Shown here in pieces: positions 42,604 to 52,582 of a stretch of 64,000 nt of DNA (position 1 is the stretch's first letter; the number at the start of each line of letters is the position of its first letter). A model generated the notes under the pieces. It was given only the letters and a program-made list of their open reading frames with translations, had not been told where the DNA came from and made no database searches. The stretch covers positions 5,483 through 69,482 of the forward strand of contig NZ_JOGX01000034.1 of assembly GCF_000719555.1 (NCBI RefSeq), in the 5' to 3' direction. The stretch comes from Streptomyces sp. NRRL F-5727 (GTDB taxonomy: Bacteria; Actinomycetota; Actinomycetes; Streptomycetales; Streptomycetaceae). Position numbers and translations under genes: made by a program.

Positions 42604-43482
42604 TCACAGCAGACCGGTGCGCCGGGCGATCCTCTCCGCTTCCTTCATGCGCTCGTGACCGCTGCCGCCGATCCGGTCGAGGACGGCGGCGACGAGCGCC
42701 TCGACGACCGCGAGGGCCGGTACGAGGCTGTCGTAGGGGGAGTCCGAGGAGACCTGGGTGATGAGCACGACGTCCGCGTGGGCGGCGGCAGGGGAGAGCC
42801 ACGGGTCGGTGAACACGATGACCTTGCCGCCCCGCTCCCGGGCCAGTTCGGCGATCAGCGTCTTGTCGGCCTCGTAACGCCGGTAGTCGAACAGGACGGT
42901 GACGTCGCGTCGGGCGATCTGCGTGAGGAAGGATGTCCGCTCGACGTCCTTGTGCGGCAGGACGCCCACCTGGTCGCGGAACTGCATCAGGTGCAGGCCC
43001 AGGTACTCGGCCATCAGATGCGTGAAGCGTCCGCCCGCCAGGTGCACGCGACGGCGGGGGTCGGCGAGGAGGCCGACGGCGTCCTCGAACTCGTGGGCGG
43101 CCACCTCGTCGAAGGTCCGGGCGACGGCCTGCCGCACGAGCGAGGAGCGCTTGCCGAGCTGGGTGGCGGCGGCGTCCTGCGGAGCCTCCGTCCGCTCCTG
43201 CCTCGACGTCTCCGCGGCCGTGTAGAGCGTGATCGGCGAGGCGTTGCGGGCGTCGAGCTCGGAGCGGAGGGCGGCCTGGAGATCGGGGAAGCCCCGGTAG
43301 CCGAGCCGGGACGCGCACCGCAGCACCGTGGGTGCCGACACGCCCGCCCGCTCCGCGATCGTGGCGACCGTCTCGAAGACCGCGGCCGGATACCCCGCCA
43401 GCAGCACCCGCGCGACCTTGCGCTCCGCCGGACTCAGCTCTCCGAGCCGACCGCGGATCTCGTCGGCCAGCGTGGCGCTCAT
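42604..43482 (-). CDS. RpiR/MurR-family transcriptional regulator
   Basis: This is 292 residues from ATG 43482, preceded by GGGGAAAG. The N-terminal HTH_6 domain reads LSPAERKVARVLLAGYP with VATIAERAGVSAPTVLRCASRLGYRGFPDLQ, typical of RpiR. The C-terminal half is a SIS fold (RVHLAGGRFTHLMAEYL, DVTVLFDYRRYEADK, VIVFTD). SIS domains sense phosphosugars in classical members, but some RpiR proteins in actinobacteria govern amino-acid or peptide catabolism. Location beside the cyanophycinase and transporter genes makes them the likely targets. A direct repeat of GTTTCAG upstream may be an autoregulatory site. Confidence 0.88.
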   Translation of the reverse strand: MSATLADEIRGRLGELSPAERKVARVLLAGYPAAVFETVATIAERAGVSAPTVLRCASRLGYRGFPDLQAALRSELDARNASPITLYTAAETSRQERTEAPQDAAATQLGKRSSLVRQAVARTFDEVAAHEFEDAVGLLADPRRRVHLAGGRFTHLMAEYLGLHLMQFRDQVGVLPHKDVERTSFLTQIARRDVTVLFDYRRYEADKTLIAELARERGGKVIVFTDPWLSPAAAHADVVLITQVSSDSPYDSLVPALAVVEALVAAVLDRIGGSGHERMKEAERIARRTGLL

Positions 43483-43953
43483 GGCTTTCCCCTTCTGCGG
43501 CGTGGGACCACCGAGGCGGACGGCCGTCGTCGAGGCCGCTTCCTCCGGCTTGCCACGTTTCAGATCAGTGAGTTTCAGGGATCGAATGTACCGCCCGTTA
43601 CGGAATCTGCCCAGTCCCGCCGGAAGGCGCGGCAGCGGGCGCACGACGCCGGCCGAAGCGGAGGGGAGGCACGGGTACGGGCGGCGGCAACGACGCACGA
43701 ACGATGCGACTCGCCTCCCCTGTCGGGCGGCGAGACGATGACAGGGCGCCGGTCGACCGGCTCCCGCGACACCCGTGGGGCCGACCGAAGCCGGAGGGCG
43801 ACACGGTCCACCACCGGCACACCGCAGCACCCGTCGCGCGGCCCCGCCGCGCCTCCGCGCCGGCCCTCCCCTGGCCCCGTGCGCTTTCCGACCGAGCACC
43901 ACCCGACCGGGTCCTCGCCCCGCCGGCGACGGTCCGACGAAGGGGGACACCTC
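43483..43953. other. divergent intergenic region with direct repeat
   Basis: About 470 bases between the RpiR and DUF6479 genes. GTTTCAG occurs twice at 43557-43563 and 43572-43578, 15 bases apart, about 80 bases upstream of the RpiR start. Otherwise I see no gene. Confidence 0.5.
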
Positions 43954-44343
43954 ATGAGCACCCACACCCTCGCCCTCGCAGAGCGGCAACTCGGCGCAGG
44001 CGTCTGGCAGTCCGGTCTCGCCCAAGTGATCGGCGGCCTCGTCCTGGTCGCCGTGCTCATCGGCGCCTTCGCCCTCGGCATCCGGGTTTCGCGGCGGGAA
44101 CTTCCCCCTCCGGACCCGGAGAGCCAGCCGCACCGGCCGGAGACCGACCGACTTCCCGGTGAGGTGTACGAGTACCGCGAGCCCTCCGAGATGCCGCACA
44201 CCGACGGGGAACACCGCCTCCTGCCCTACAACCTGCGGAACTGCGGCGAGGCGTCGCTCGCCCCTCCCGGTGAGGAGAAGCGCAAGTGGGGCGGCATCTC
44301 CAGCGGAGGCTTCGGAAGCGGCGGCACCGGTCACGGCGATTGA
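43954..44343 (+). CDS. DUF6479 family small membrane protein
   Basis: This is 129 residues from ATG 43954 with GAAGGGGGA upstream. One membrane helix (VIGGLVLVAVLIGAFALGI) follows a short N-terminal segment. The rest is a hydrophilic tail with PPPDPESQP, EYREPSEMPHTDG and a Gly/Ser-rich end (SSGGFGSGGTG), matching this Streptomyces-specific family. The role is unknown. It seems to be a single-gene unit. Confidence 0.8.
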   Translation: MSTHTLALAERQLGAGVWQSGLAQVIGGLVLVAVLIGAFALGIRVSRRELPPPDPESQPHRPETDRLPGEVYEYREPSEMPHTDGEHRLLPYNLRNCGEASLAPPGEEKRKWGGISSGGFGSGGTGHGD

Positions 44344-44497
44344 ACGCGAGCCGCCCGCTCCCGGGCGGCTCCGTCCGTCGGTGCGCCTACGCGACCGCGC
44401 GGTCCCCGGGGACGGCAGGCTGTCCCGCACAGTCTCGCCTTCCCCTTCGCGGGCGCGTGGAGCCGCGGAGGGGTCCGGCTCGGCGCCGGGCCGTGGG

Positions 44498-46663
44498 TCA
44501 GGTCTCGTCCCGCCGGCCTCGTGCTCCGCGCACCGGCCACCACATGCCCCGGCCCAGCAGCGCCGCGGCCGCCGGGACCAGCAGAAGCGACACGACGAAG
44601 GCGGACAGGAGGATGCCCAGAGCCGTGGCGAAGCCCAGCTGACGGGTGGAGGGATCGGCGTTCACCGCGAGGCTGCCGAAGGACGCGGCGAGGACCACGC
44701 CGGCCGTGGCGACGGCCGGAGCCGTGTGCCGTACAGCGCGGGCAACGGCGGCGCGGGCCGGGCCCCCACGCGCCATCTCCTCGCGCAGACGGTCGCTGAT
44801 GAGGATGTTGTAGTCGGTGCCCAGGGCCACGACGAACAGGAACAGCACCAACGGCAGGACGAAGTTCACGCCGGGCTCTCCGCCGATGTGCTGGAAGACC
44901 AGGGTGGAGGCGCCGAACGTCGCCGCGAAGCACAGGCCGACCGCGAGCAGCAGCACCACCGGGGCCGCCAGGCTGCGCAGCAGCACCATCAGGATCAGCG
45001 CGATCAGTGCCGCGGCCACCGGGAACACCGTGCGCAGGTCCCGGTCGACTGCCGTCTCCACATCGGCGAAGACGGCCGCCGTGCCGCCCACGTGCGCGGT
45101 GAGTCCGGCAGGCGTCGCGTCCCGCACGGCCTGGCGCAGGGGCCCCACCACGATGTCCCGGGCGTGCTGCGACTGGGCGTCCACGGTCAGATAGGCGTCC
45201 AGCCGGGCGGCGGTCCCCTCGGCGTCGAACACGGGAGCCGCCACCCTGCCCACTCCGGCCGCCTTGGACACGGCCCGGTGCAGGCCGCCCAGCGCGGCGG
45301 GGTCCAGAGCCCGTCCGTCGTCGGCTGTGACGTACACCGTCGTCGGGTCGGACACCCCCGGCGGCAGGGCGCCGGCGATCTCCCGCGCCGTCGCGGCGGC
45401 CGCCGTGTCGCGTGGGGTGCCGCCGGTGCCGAAGTCCATGCGGACGCCCGCCACGCCGACCGCGAGCGAGCCGAGCAGGGCGAGCGACGCGACGAGCACC
45501 AGCAGGGGCCGGCGCGCCACCAGCTCGCCGGTACGGCCCGCCGACCCGGTCCGCTCGGCCTTCGCGAGAGCCCGCGACGGCCAGAACATCTTCCGCCCGG
45601 TCACCGCCAGCAGCGCCGGCATCAGGGTCAGGCTCGCCACCAGCATCACCAGCACCGACACCGCCACCGAGGGGCCGAGTACCCGGAACTGGCCGAACGT
45701 CGCCACGCCGAGCGTCGCGAAGGCCGCCACGATCGTCAGCGCCGCCGAGGTCACCGCGGTGCCCACCCGTGCGGCCACGTCCGCGGCGACCAGGCGGTGG
45801 TGCTCCTGCGGGCGGCGTCGCAGTTCCTCACGGAATCGGAACAGCAGGAAGAGGAAGTAGTCGACGCCGATGCCGATCAGGACGGTTCCGATCATGCTCG
45901 GGGTGCCGGGGTCCAGCTCGAAACCGGTCAGCAGGGCCGCTCCCACGACCGTGCCGGCGGCGGCGCCGCCCACCACGGACACCGCGACCAGCGGGACGAT
46001 CGCGGCCAGGACACTGCGGAACACGAATACGTTGATCAGCACGATCAGACAGACCATCGCCAGACCGACCACCGTCTGCGTGGTCTTCTCCGCGTCGGCG
46101 CGGTCCACCGTGTCCGCCAGGCCCCCGGTGAACCCCGTGCGCAGCCCGGCTTCGCCGAACTCCTGCTGGGCACGGTCCTGGAATGCCCGGTACAGGGAGT
46201 GCATGCCGGGGTCGGTGGAGTTGCCCAGCAGCCGTGCGCCGAGCAGGGCGAACGACCCGTCGGGAGCGGTCATCGCGGGTGCGACGCGGGGTGTCTGGGA
46301 GTAGTCCTCGGAGAGCCCCGGTATCTGCTCGTCCGTCCACGGCATCTCCACGCGCGTGGCGCTCAGTTCACGCGCCACCTCCTGAACGCGCTTCTTGTCC
46401 GCGTCCCGCAGAGGCTTGCCGTCGCGCCGGGCCACCAGCACCGTCACGGCGTCGGCGTCGGGCTCCGCGCCGAACTTCTCCCGGGCGATCCGCAGCGCCG
46501 CGGCCGCGTCGTACTCCCGGGGCAGGAAGCCGGCGCTGTCGGTGTGCGTGACGCGGAAGACGAGCACCTGGCCCATGAGCGCCACGAAGACGCCGACCAC
46601 CGCCCACACGGCGATGACCCGCCATGGTCTGCGGGTCGAGAATCCGGTCAGGGCACGGATCAC
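44498..46663 (-). CDS. MMPL-family RND-like transporter
   Basis: This is 721 residues from GTG 46663 (VIRALTGFSTRRPWRVI), with CCGGAGG upstream. Two similar halves each have one helix, a large extracellular domain, and a bundle of five helices. GVDYFLFLLFRFREE in the first half and GTDYNILISDRLREE in the second are the MMPL signature loops with the proton-relay Asp-Tyr pair. MMPL proteins export lipids or hydrophobic small molecules using the proton gradient. It diverges from a two-component system at 47126, which may control it. Confidence 0.92.
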   Translation of the reverse strand: MIRALTGFSTRRPWRVIAVWAVVGVFVALMGQVLVFRVTHTDSAGFLPREYDAAAALRIAREKFGAEPDADAVTVLVARRDGKPLRDADKKRVQEVARELSATRVEMPWTDEQIPGLSEDYSQTPRVAPAMTAPDGSFALLGARLLGNSTDPGMHSLYRAFQDRAQQEFGEAGLRTGFTGGLADTVDRADAEKTTQTVVGLAMVCLIVLINVFVFRSVLAAIVPLVAVSVVGGAAAGTVVGAALLTGFELDPGTPSMIGTVLIGIGVDYFLFLLFRFREELRRRPQEHHRLVAADVAARVGTAVTSAALTIVAAFATLGVATFGQFRVLGPSVAVSVLVMLVASLTLMPALLAVTGRKMFWPSRALAKAERTGSAGRTGELVARRPLLVLVASLALLGSLAVGVAGVRMDFGTGGTPRDTAAAATAREIAGALPPGVSDPTTVYVTADDGRALDPAALGGLHRAVSKAAGVGRVAAPVFDAEGTAARLDAYLTVDAQSQHARDIVVGPLRQAVRDATPAGLTAHVGGTAAVFADVETAVDRDLRTVFPVAAALIALILMVLLRSLAAPVVLLLAVGLCFAATFGASTLVFQHIGGEPGVNFVLPLVLFLFVVALGTDYNILISDRLREEMARGGPARAAVARAVRHTAPAVATAGVVLAASFGSLAVNADPSTRQLGFATALGILLSAFVVSLLLVPAAAALLGRGMWWPVRGARGRRDET

Positions 46664-47125
46664 GGAAAGCCTCCGGAAGGGTACGGGTGAACGGGGGCCG
46701 CACGACCGTGGACGTCCGAGCCGGCCCCCGTGCCGGGCGGTCCCGGCACATGTCCAGCACATCAGCGGCGCCAGGCCCGCACCTCGGAGCAGTGGACGAG
46801 AAACCCGCTGGGAGCACGGCCCCGGACCGCCGGGTCTCTGGGAGCCCGCTCCCAGTCGTCGCTCCCTCCCGGGCCCGACGCGGTGTCCCCACCGCCCCGG
46901 CACCATGGGAGACTCGGTGGAGGAACCGCAGATCACCGGGCCGCCGCGGCGGCCCGAGGGAAGCGTGGATGTGCACGGGGGGCGGATGTGGAACGGCGCG
47001 CGGACGAACCGTGCCCCGGCCGGTCACGGGACGAGGCGGGCGAGTCCGGAGCCGGGCTTCCGGGCCGCGCGACGGGGACACGTCCCCGTGCGGCCGGGAC
47101 GGAGGGCGGACGGCGTACGCGGGGA
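46664..47125. other. divergent intergenic region (MMPL / histidine kinase)
   Basis: About 460 bases. It probably holds both promoters. The histidine kinase frame is open here, so a longer start (for example GTG 46988, with a G-rich ribosome site) is possible. No clear operator was found. Confidence 0.4.
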
Positions 47126-48250
47126 GTGTGGAGTCAGCACGACGGACTCGTCGCCGCCGGGGCGGCGGCCCTCGATCTCGTGGGCTTCACCATCACCAGC
47201 CAGATGGACCAGGGCCACGTGCCCGTGGCCGGGTGCCTGGTCGTGGTCGTCGCCTCGCTGTTCCTCCTGGCACGCCGTCGCGCACCCCTGGGCGTCCTCG
47301 CGTGCGTCCTCGCGGTCAACCTGTCGCTCAACTGGTTCAGCTCCCTGGGGCAGCACTACGGTGCCGCCACCGTCGTCGCCCTCTACACGGCCGTACGTCA
47401 CCACAACGCCGCGGTCGGCGCGGTGGCGGTGGCCGGCTGCGTCGCGGTGCTCCAGTTCGTGCATCCGGGACTCCCCGCCCCGTCCCCGACGGAGTTCGCC
47501 GCCAACGTCGCGTCCGCGTTGTTCGTGGTGGGCGCCGCCGTCACCGTCGGCCGCTGGCAGCGCAACACCGAGACCCAGCGGCGGTTGCTCGCCGAGCGGT
47601 CCGTCGCGGACGAACGGCGTCGTATCGCCCGGGAGCTGCACGACATCGTCGCCCACCACCTGACCACCATGCAGTTGCTCGCCGGGGGCGCCCGGGCCAA
47701 CCTGGACCGGTCCCCGGACACGGCCCGCGAGGCACTCGTCACCCTTGAAGGCTCCGGTCGCACCGCCCTGCGTGAGATGCGCCACCTGCTCGACGTGCTG
47801 CGGGCCGGCGACGAGAGCGACGAGGGGGAGTCGACCGCACCGCAGCCGGGCGTCGGCGACCTCGACCGCATCGTCGAGGACAGTCGCCGCGCGGGCCTCC
47901 CCACCACCCTCACCACCGAGGGTGACCCGTGCTCGCTGCCGCCCGGCGTATCGCTCACCGTCTTCCGCATCGTCCAGGAGGCGCTCACCAACGCCCGCAG
48001 GCACGCGGGCGACGGCGCGCACGTCGACGTACGGCTCACCTTCGCCGTCCACGAGGTGCGGGTCGCCGTCACCGACGACGGTCCCCGTCCCGGCCGTCTC
48101 GTCGCGCGCGGATCCGGCTACGGGCTCATGGGGATGCGTGAACGCGTCGCCCTCCACGGCGGCACCCTGCAGACCGGACCGGAGGGCGAGGGGTTCGCCG
48201 TGCGCGCCCGGCTGCCCCTGCCCACCGACCGTCAGGAGGAGTACGCGTGA
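47126..48250 (+). CDS. sensor histidine kinase (HisKA_3)
   Basis: This is about 374 residues from GTG 47126; homologues begin near this point (GLVAAGAAALDLVGFTI). Four or five membrane helices occupy the first 150 residues without a large extracellular sensor. The dimerisation/phosphoacceptor motif is RRIARELHDIVAHHLTTM, with the conserved His in ELHD. The HATPase domain has QEALTNARRH (N-box) and GSGYGLMGMRER (G-box). This is the NarX/DesK-like class that pairs with LuxR-type regulators. The stop overlaps the regulator start (GTGA). Confidence 0.88.
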   Translation: MWSQHDGLVAAGAAALDLVGFTITSQMDQGHVPVAGCLVVVVASLFLLARRRAPLGVLACVLAVNLSLNWFSSLGQHYGAATVVALYTAVRHHNAAVGAVAVAGCVAVLQFVHPGLPAPSPTEFAANVASALFVVGAAVTVGRWQRNTETQRRLLAERSVADERRRIARELHDIVAHHLTTMQLLAGGARANLDRSPDTAREALVTLEGSGRTALREMRHLLDVLRAGDESDEGESTAPQPGVGDLDRIVEDSRRAGLPTTLTTEGDPCSLPPGVSLTVFRIVQEALTNARRHAGDGAHVDVRLTFAVHEVRVAVTDDGPRPGRLVARGSGYGLMGMRERVALHGGTLQTGPEGEGFAVRARLPLPTDRQEEYA

Positions 48251-48924
48251 GCGCGACCGTGAAGGTCCTCATCGCCGACGACCAGCCCCTCGTCCGCCAC
48301 GGCCTCGCCCTGATGCTCGCCCCCGAACCGGGTTTCGAGGTCGTTGCCGAGGCCGCGGACGGTGCCGAGGCGGTCCGCCTCGCGCACGAGCACCGACCCG
48401 ACGTGGTCGTCATGGACATCCGCATGCCGGTACTGGACGGCATCGCGGCCACCGAGCGGCTCACCGCCGAACTGCCGGACTGCCGGGTTCTGGCCCTGAG
48501 CACCTTCGACATGGACGAACACGTCGTGGGAGCCCTGAGGGCCGGCGCGTGCGGCTTCCTGCCCAAGGACATCTCGCCCGAGGACCTCGTCGCCGCCCTG
48601 CGCGTGGTCCGCGACGGCGAGGCGATTCTCGCCCCACGCCTCCTGACCCGGCTCATCTCCACGCACGTCACGGCCCCCGGCCACCGGACGGCGCCCCCTG
48701 CGCCCTCCGGCACCGACGGGCTCACCCCGCGCGAGCGGGAGGTGTGGCGGCTGATCGCCGGGGGCTCGGACAACACGGAGATCGCCGACCGTCTCGGAGT
48801 GAGCGCCTCCACCGTGAAGAACCACATCACCGGCCTCTTCGCCAAGCTGGGGGTTCGCGACCGGGCCCAGGCGGTCATCGCCGCGTACGAGACGGGCCTG
48901 GTGACGGCACGACGGGAGGCATGA
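48247..48924 (+). CDS. NarL/FixJ-type response regulator
   Basis: This is 225 residues from GTG 48247. The receiver domain has the acidic pair at 11-12 (IADDQ), the phosphoacceptor D57 in VVMDIRMP, T/S in LALSTF and Lys in LPKD. The C-terminal LuxR-type HTH reads LTPREREVWRLIAGGSDNTEIADRLGVSASTVKNHI. It is co-translated with the kinase upstream. The nearest candidate target is the divergent MMPL transporter. Confidence 0.93.
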   Translation: MSATVKVLIADDQPLVRHGLALMLAPEPGFEVVAEAADGAEAVRLAHEHRPDVVVMDIRMPVLDGIAATERLTAELPDCRVLALSTFDMDEHVVGALRAGACGFLPKDISPEDLVAALRVVRDGEAILAPRLLTRLISTHVTAPGHRTAPPAPSGTDGLTPREREVWRLIAGGSDNTEIADRLGVSASTVKNHITGLFAKLGVRDRAQAVIAAYETGLVTARREA

Positions 48925-48949
48925 GCCGCCGGGCGCGACGGCAGCAGCG

Positions 48950-50071
48950 TCAGGCGGGTCGGGCGGGGGCTCGCAGTTCGATCGTGTAGCCGCCCTCGGG
49001 GGTGGGTTCGGCGGTGAGGGTGCCGTCGAGGAGTTCGGCGCGTTCCTTCAGGCCGATGAGGCCGTGGCGGGCGCTGGGGAGGGGGACCGTCGGGCGGGTG
49101 GGGGCGGTGTTGGTGACGGTGACGCCGAAGTGGTCCGCGTCGTGCCAGAGGCGGACGTCGGCGCGCGCTCCGGGGGCGTGTTTGCGCACGTTGGTGAGGG
49201 CTTCCTGGACCGTGCGGTAGACGGTGCGCTGGGCGGTCGTGCTGATGTCGGCCGGCAGCTCTCCCGTCAGGGTGGTCTCGATGCCGCTGTTGGCGACGAG
49301 CTGCCGGAGGTCGGCGAGGGTGGGCTGGGGCGTGAGTTCGGTCGTCCTGCCGCCGGAGGCGCGGAGCAGGGTGACCATGTGGCGGAGCTCGTCAAGGGTG
49401 TTCGCGCTCAGGGTGCGGATGGTGCGGGCGGCCTCGCGGGCCTGGGGGTCCTTCGCGGCCATCTGCAGGGCTCCGGCCTGGACGGCGATCAGACTGACCT
49501 GGTGGGAGACGACGTCGTGCATCTCCCGGGCCAGCTGGGCCCGTTCGCGGGCGAGGACGGTCTGGGCGTACAGGGCGCGTTCGTGCTCCCGGGCCTCCCT
49601 GACCTCGACGAGCCGGCGGGCCACGTCGTGCCTGGCCTGCACGAGCTGGCCGAACAGCACGGGGGCGAAGGCCGTGGCCAGCGTGTAGACGAACTGGACG
49701 AGCGTCCAGGTCCGGTCGCCGTCGAACGCGTCGGACAACGGCCACAGGAGGGTGGCCGCGGTGGCGTTCAGCAGGGCGCAGCCGGCGAGCAGCGGGCGGT
49801 TGCGGGTGGAGGCGGCGAGGGTGTAGAGGGCGGCGATCGGCGCGACCGCCACGTCCATGAACAGGGTCATGGGCAGGGTCAGCAGGAACACGGCCAGCGG
49901 GAGGCGCCGGCGCAGGATCAGGCCGGCGGAGCCCGCGGCGGCGCAGGCCCACATCACGGGCGTGCCCTCGCCCAGGAGGTTGATCCAGGCGTCGAGCGCG
50001 GCCAGCGCCACGAGGCCCGTGTCGACGGCCCAGGGCGGTACGCGCCGCCACCAGGCCCGGCCCGTGCTCAT
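48950..50071 (-). CDS. sensor histidine kinase (HisKA_3)
   Basis: This is 373 residues from ATG 50071. About five membrane helices (for example LVALAALDAWINLLG, RLPLAVFLLTLPMTLFM) precede a coiled linker and the phosphoacceptor motif RAQLAREMHDVVSHQVSLIA. The ATPase domain has VQEALTNVRKHAPG and RHGLIGLKERAELL. It overlaps the response regulator gene by four bases (ATGA), the regulator being upstream. This pair converges on the first pair with only 25 bases between stops. Confidence 0.9.
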   Translation of the reverse strand: MSTGRAWWRRVPPWAVDTGLVALAALDAWINLLGEGTPVMWACAAAGSAGLILRRRLPLAVFLLTLPMTLFMDVAVAPIAALYTLAASTRNRPLLAGCALLNATAATLLWPLSDAFDGDRTWTLVQFVYTLATAFAPVLFGQLVQARHDVARRLVEVREAREHERALYAQTVLARERAQLAREMHDVVSHQVSLIAVQAGALQMAAKDPQAREAARTIRTLSANTLDELRHMVTLLRASGGRTTELTPQPTLADLRQLVANSGIETTLTGELPADISTTAQRTVYRTVQEALTNVRKHAPGARADVRLWHDADHFGVTVTNTAPTRPTVPLPSARHGLIGLKERAELLDGTLTAEPTPEGGYTIELRAPARPA

Positions 50072-50748
50072 CGTCCGTCGCCCCGTGCCGTGCCGTCGTC
50101 GTGGCGGGTGAGCAGTCCGGCGCGCTCGGCGAGGAGCGCGGCCTGGACGCGGCTGGAGACCCGCAGCTTGGTCAGGATGGAGCTGACGTGGTCCTTGACG
50201 GTGCCCGCGCTGAGGTGGAGGCGGGTGCCGATGTCGGCGTTGGAGAGTCCTTCGGCGACCAGGACGAGGACGTCGCGTTCCCGGTCGCTGAGCAGGCCGA
50301 CGCGCGAGACGTCCGCGTCCTGGGGCGCTCCGGCACCCGGGTGGCCGCGGAGCAGCGCGCGTGACGCCTTCGGCGACATGACGACGCCGCCCGCGGCCAG
50401 GGTGCGGACCAGCTGGGCGAGCTGCTCGGGCTCGGTGTCCTTGAGGAGGAAGCCGGAGGCTCCCGAGCGCAGCGCGGTGAGGACGTACTCGTCGGTGTCG
50501 AAGGTGGTCAGCATGGCCACGTGCGGGGGTTCGGGCAGCTCCCGGACCTGCCGCAGGACGGTCAGGCCGTCCACGTCCGGCATGCGGATGTCGAGGAGCA
50601 CGACGTCCGGCCGCTCGCGCCGGATCACCTCGGCCGCCCGCGCGCCTTCGGCGGTCGCCACGACCACGATGCCGTCCGACGCGTTCAGGATCATCTGGAA
50701 ACCGGACCGCACCAGGGCCTCGTCGTCCACCACCACCACCCGGATCAC
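50068..50748 (-). CDS. NarL/FixJ-type response regulator
   Basis: This is 226 residues from GTG 50748. Receiver features: VVDDE, phosphoacceptor D53 in VLLDIRMP, AMLTTF and LLKD. The LuxR HTH is LSDRERDVLVLVAEGLSNADIGTRLHLSAGTVKDHV. It is the first gene of its pair. Nearby targets could be the DUF418-like protein or the ABC exporter, but no site was found. Confidence 0.93.
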   Translation of the reverse strand: MIRVVVVDDEALVRSGFQMILNASDGIVVVATAEGARAAEVIRRERPDVVLLDIRMPDVDGLTVLRQVRELPEPPHVAMLTTFDTDEYVLTALRSGASGFLLKDTEPEQLAQLVRTLAAGGVVMSPKASRALLRGHPGAGAPQDADVSRVGLLSDRERDVLVLVAEGLSNADIGTRLHLSAGTVKDHVSSILTKLRVSSRVQAALLAERAGLLTRHDDGTARGDGR

Positions 50749-51247
50749 CGGCGTCCCGCCTCACACTGTCGTCTGCGCTGTCCCGTCGCCCGGCGACCCG
50801 CGCATTCGGGGGCCCCGCGTGCTTGTGAGGGTTCGCCTGACGTCGACCGTACGCCGGGCAGGGTACGCGGTGACGTGATCACCCACCGACGGTGGACACC
50901 CGGCGGGTCGGCTCCAGCCGTTCGGGGGGTGCGCTCCGGCCGGTCGGCAGGCCGGCGGGCGGGGCTCGGCGGCCGGCGCCCGCCGTGCCCGTCCCGTGGG
51001 GTCGGTGGCCTCCGCCGTCGGGATCACGGCCGCGATCTCCCGCGTCGACGGGGCTCCGCAGTCGACCGCCCTCGGCGAACCCGCCTCGGCGGCCGCCTGC
51101 CAGGACCTCCTGTCCGCCGTCGACCGCCACCTCCGAGCCCGTCCGCCCCGGTCCGTCGGTCGGCGGGGTGGTCCCGGCCGGTCGGCGGGGGTGCCACCGA
51201 AGCCTGCCGGATGGTCCGCCTCCCCACCCCACCGCGAGATTCCTCGT
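50749..51247. other. intergenic stretch, no gene recognised
   Basis: About 500 bases between divergent genes. Frames are open because of GC content, but none has a convincing start or motif. Promoters for 50748 and 51248 probably lie here. Confidence 0.5.
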
Positions 51248-52504
51248 ATGACACAGATACAGCCGCCGCAGGCGACGTCAGCTCCGCCGGAGAACGCCCC
51301 TCCCGTGCCCGCAGCCGCGCCCGACGCCGCCGGGAGACCTTCTGGCGGCCCCTCGACGGGACGCCTGGTCGGCGTGGACCTGGCCCGCGCGCTGGCGGTG
51401 TTCGGCATGTACATCGTCCACATCGGCCCGGTCCTGTCGTCCACGCACGGCGTCGGCACCTGGGTCCGGTACCTGGCCGACGGGCACTCGTCGGTCCTGT
51501 TCGCCACCCTCGCCGGGTTCTCGCTGATGCTGATCGCCGGACGTCGTGCGCCGAAGACCGGCCTGGCGGGCCGGCAGGCGAAGGCCCGGATCGCGATCCG
51601 CGCCGTGGTCCTGCTGGCCCTGGGCACGGTGCTCGCGACGGAGTACGGGGGAGTGATCATCCTCGGCTTCTACGGTGTCTACTTCCTCCTCGCCCTGCCC
51701 CTGCTGCGGCTGTCGGCCAAGGCCCTGGCGATCACCGCGGCCGGGCTCGCGCTCGTCACACCGCAGCTGGCGTTCGTCCTGAACTCGCGGCTCAGCGAGT
51801 CCGTCCAGCAGACCATCGACGCCCACGACCCGCTCAAGAAGATCAGCGAGGTCGGCGTCCTCGACCTGCTGCTCACCGGCTTCTACCCGACCATCACCTG
51901 GATGTCGTTCGTCGTCGCCGGCATGGCGCTGGCCCGCCTCGACCTGTCGGCCGTCTCCGTCCAGCGGCGGCTGGCCGCGCTCGGCGCCGCCCTGACCGCC
52001 GGCGCGTACGGCCTGTCCCTGCTGCTGGCGGGCCCGAACGCGCTGCGCAGCATGGCGGAGGACGGAAAGTCGTCCGCCGGGTTCGAGAAGACGTCGTCCT
52101 TCGGCAGCGGGTCCTTCGAGGCCCCCCAGCGGGCGGCCTCGGAACTGCTGTCCGCCGGGCCGCACAGCGGCACCACGTTCGACATCCTCGGCAGCGTCGG
52201 CGTCGCCCTCCTCGTGATCGTCGGCGCGACGGTGCTCATGGACCGCCTGCCGCGCCTGCGCAGCCTCACGAAGCCGGTCGTCGCCGTGGGCACCATGTCC
52301 CTGACGGCGTACGTCGGCCACTTCCTCGCCCAGTCCATGCTCGGCGTTTCGGCCGGCGAGAGCACCCAGACGTCCTGGATCCCCGTGCTCACGTTCATCC
52401 TCGGGGCGATCGCGTTCGCCGCGGTGTGGTCCCGCTTCTTCCGCCGCGGACCGCTGGAGGCGCTGCTCAACGCCGCCACCAGGCCGGCGAAGCACGTCCG
52501 TTGA
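51248..52504 (+). CDS. DUF418/heparan-acetyltransferase-like membrane protein
   Basis: This is 418 residues from ATG 51248. A Pro/Ala-rich cytoplasmic N-terminus leads to GVDLARALAVFGMYIVH, a hallmark of the DUF418/DUF1624 acyltransferase-like membrane family. About ten helices follow, with TSWIPVLTFILGAIAFAAVWSRFFRRGPLEAL as the typical C-terminal part. The biochemical role is unknown. The gene ends at a strong hairpin. Confidence 0.85.
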   Translation: MTQIQPPQATSAPPENAPPVPAAAPDAAGRPSGGPSTGRLVGVDLARALAVFGMYIVHIGPVLSSTHGVGTWVRYLADGHSSVLFATLAGFSLMLIAGRRAPKTGLAGRQAKARIAIRAVVLLALGTVLATEYGGVIILGFYGVYFLLALPLLRLSAKALAITAAGLALVTPQLAFVLNSRLSESVQQTIDAHDPLKKISEVGVLDLLLTGFYPTITWMSFVVAGMALARLDLSAVSVQRRLAALGAALTAGAYGLSLLLAGPNALRSMAEDGKSSAGFEKTSSFGSGSFEAPQRAASELLSAGPHSGTTFDILGSVGVALLVIVGATVLMDRLPRLRSLTKPVVAVGTMSLTAYVGHFLAQSMLGVSAGESTQTSWIPVLTFILGAIAFAAVWSRFFRRGPLEALLNAATRPAKHVR

Positions 52505-52582
52505 CGCCGGGCCGGGGCGGGCGGACATCCACGGCCCGCCCCGGCTCCGACGGCTGTCCGGTGCCGTCGCCCCGTCCACCAG

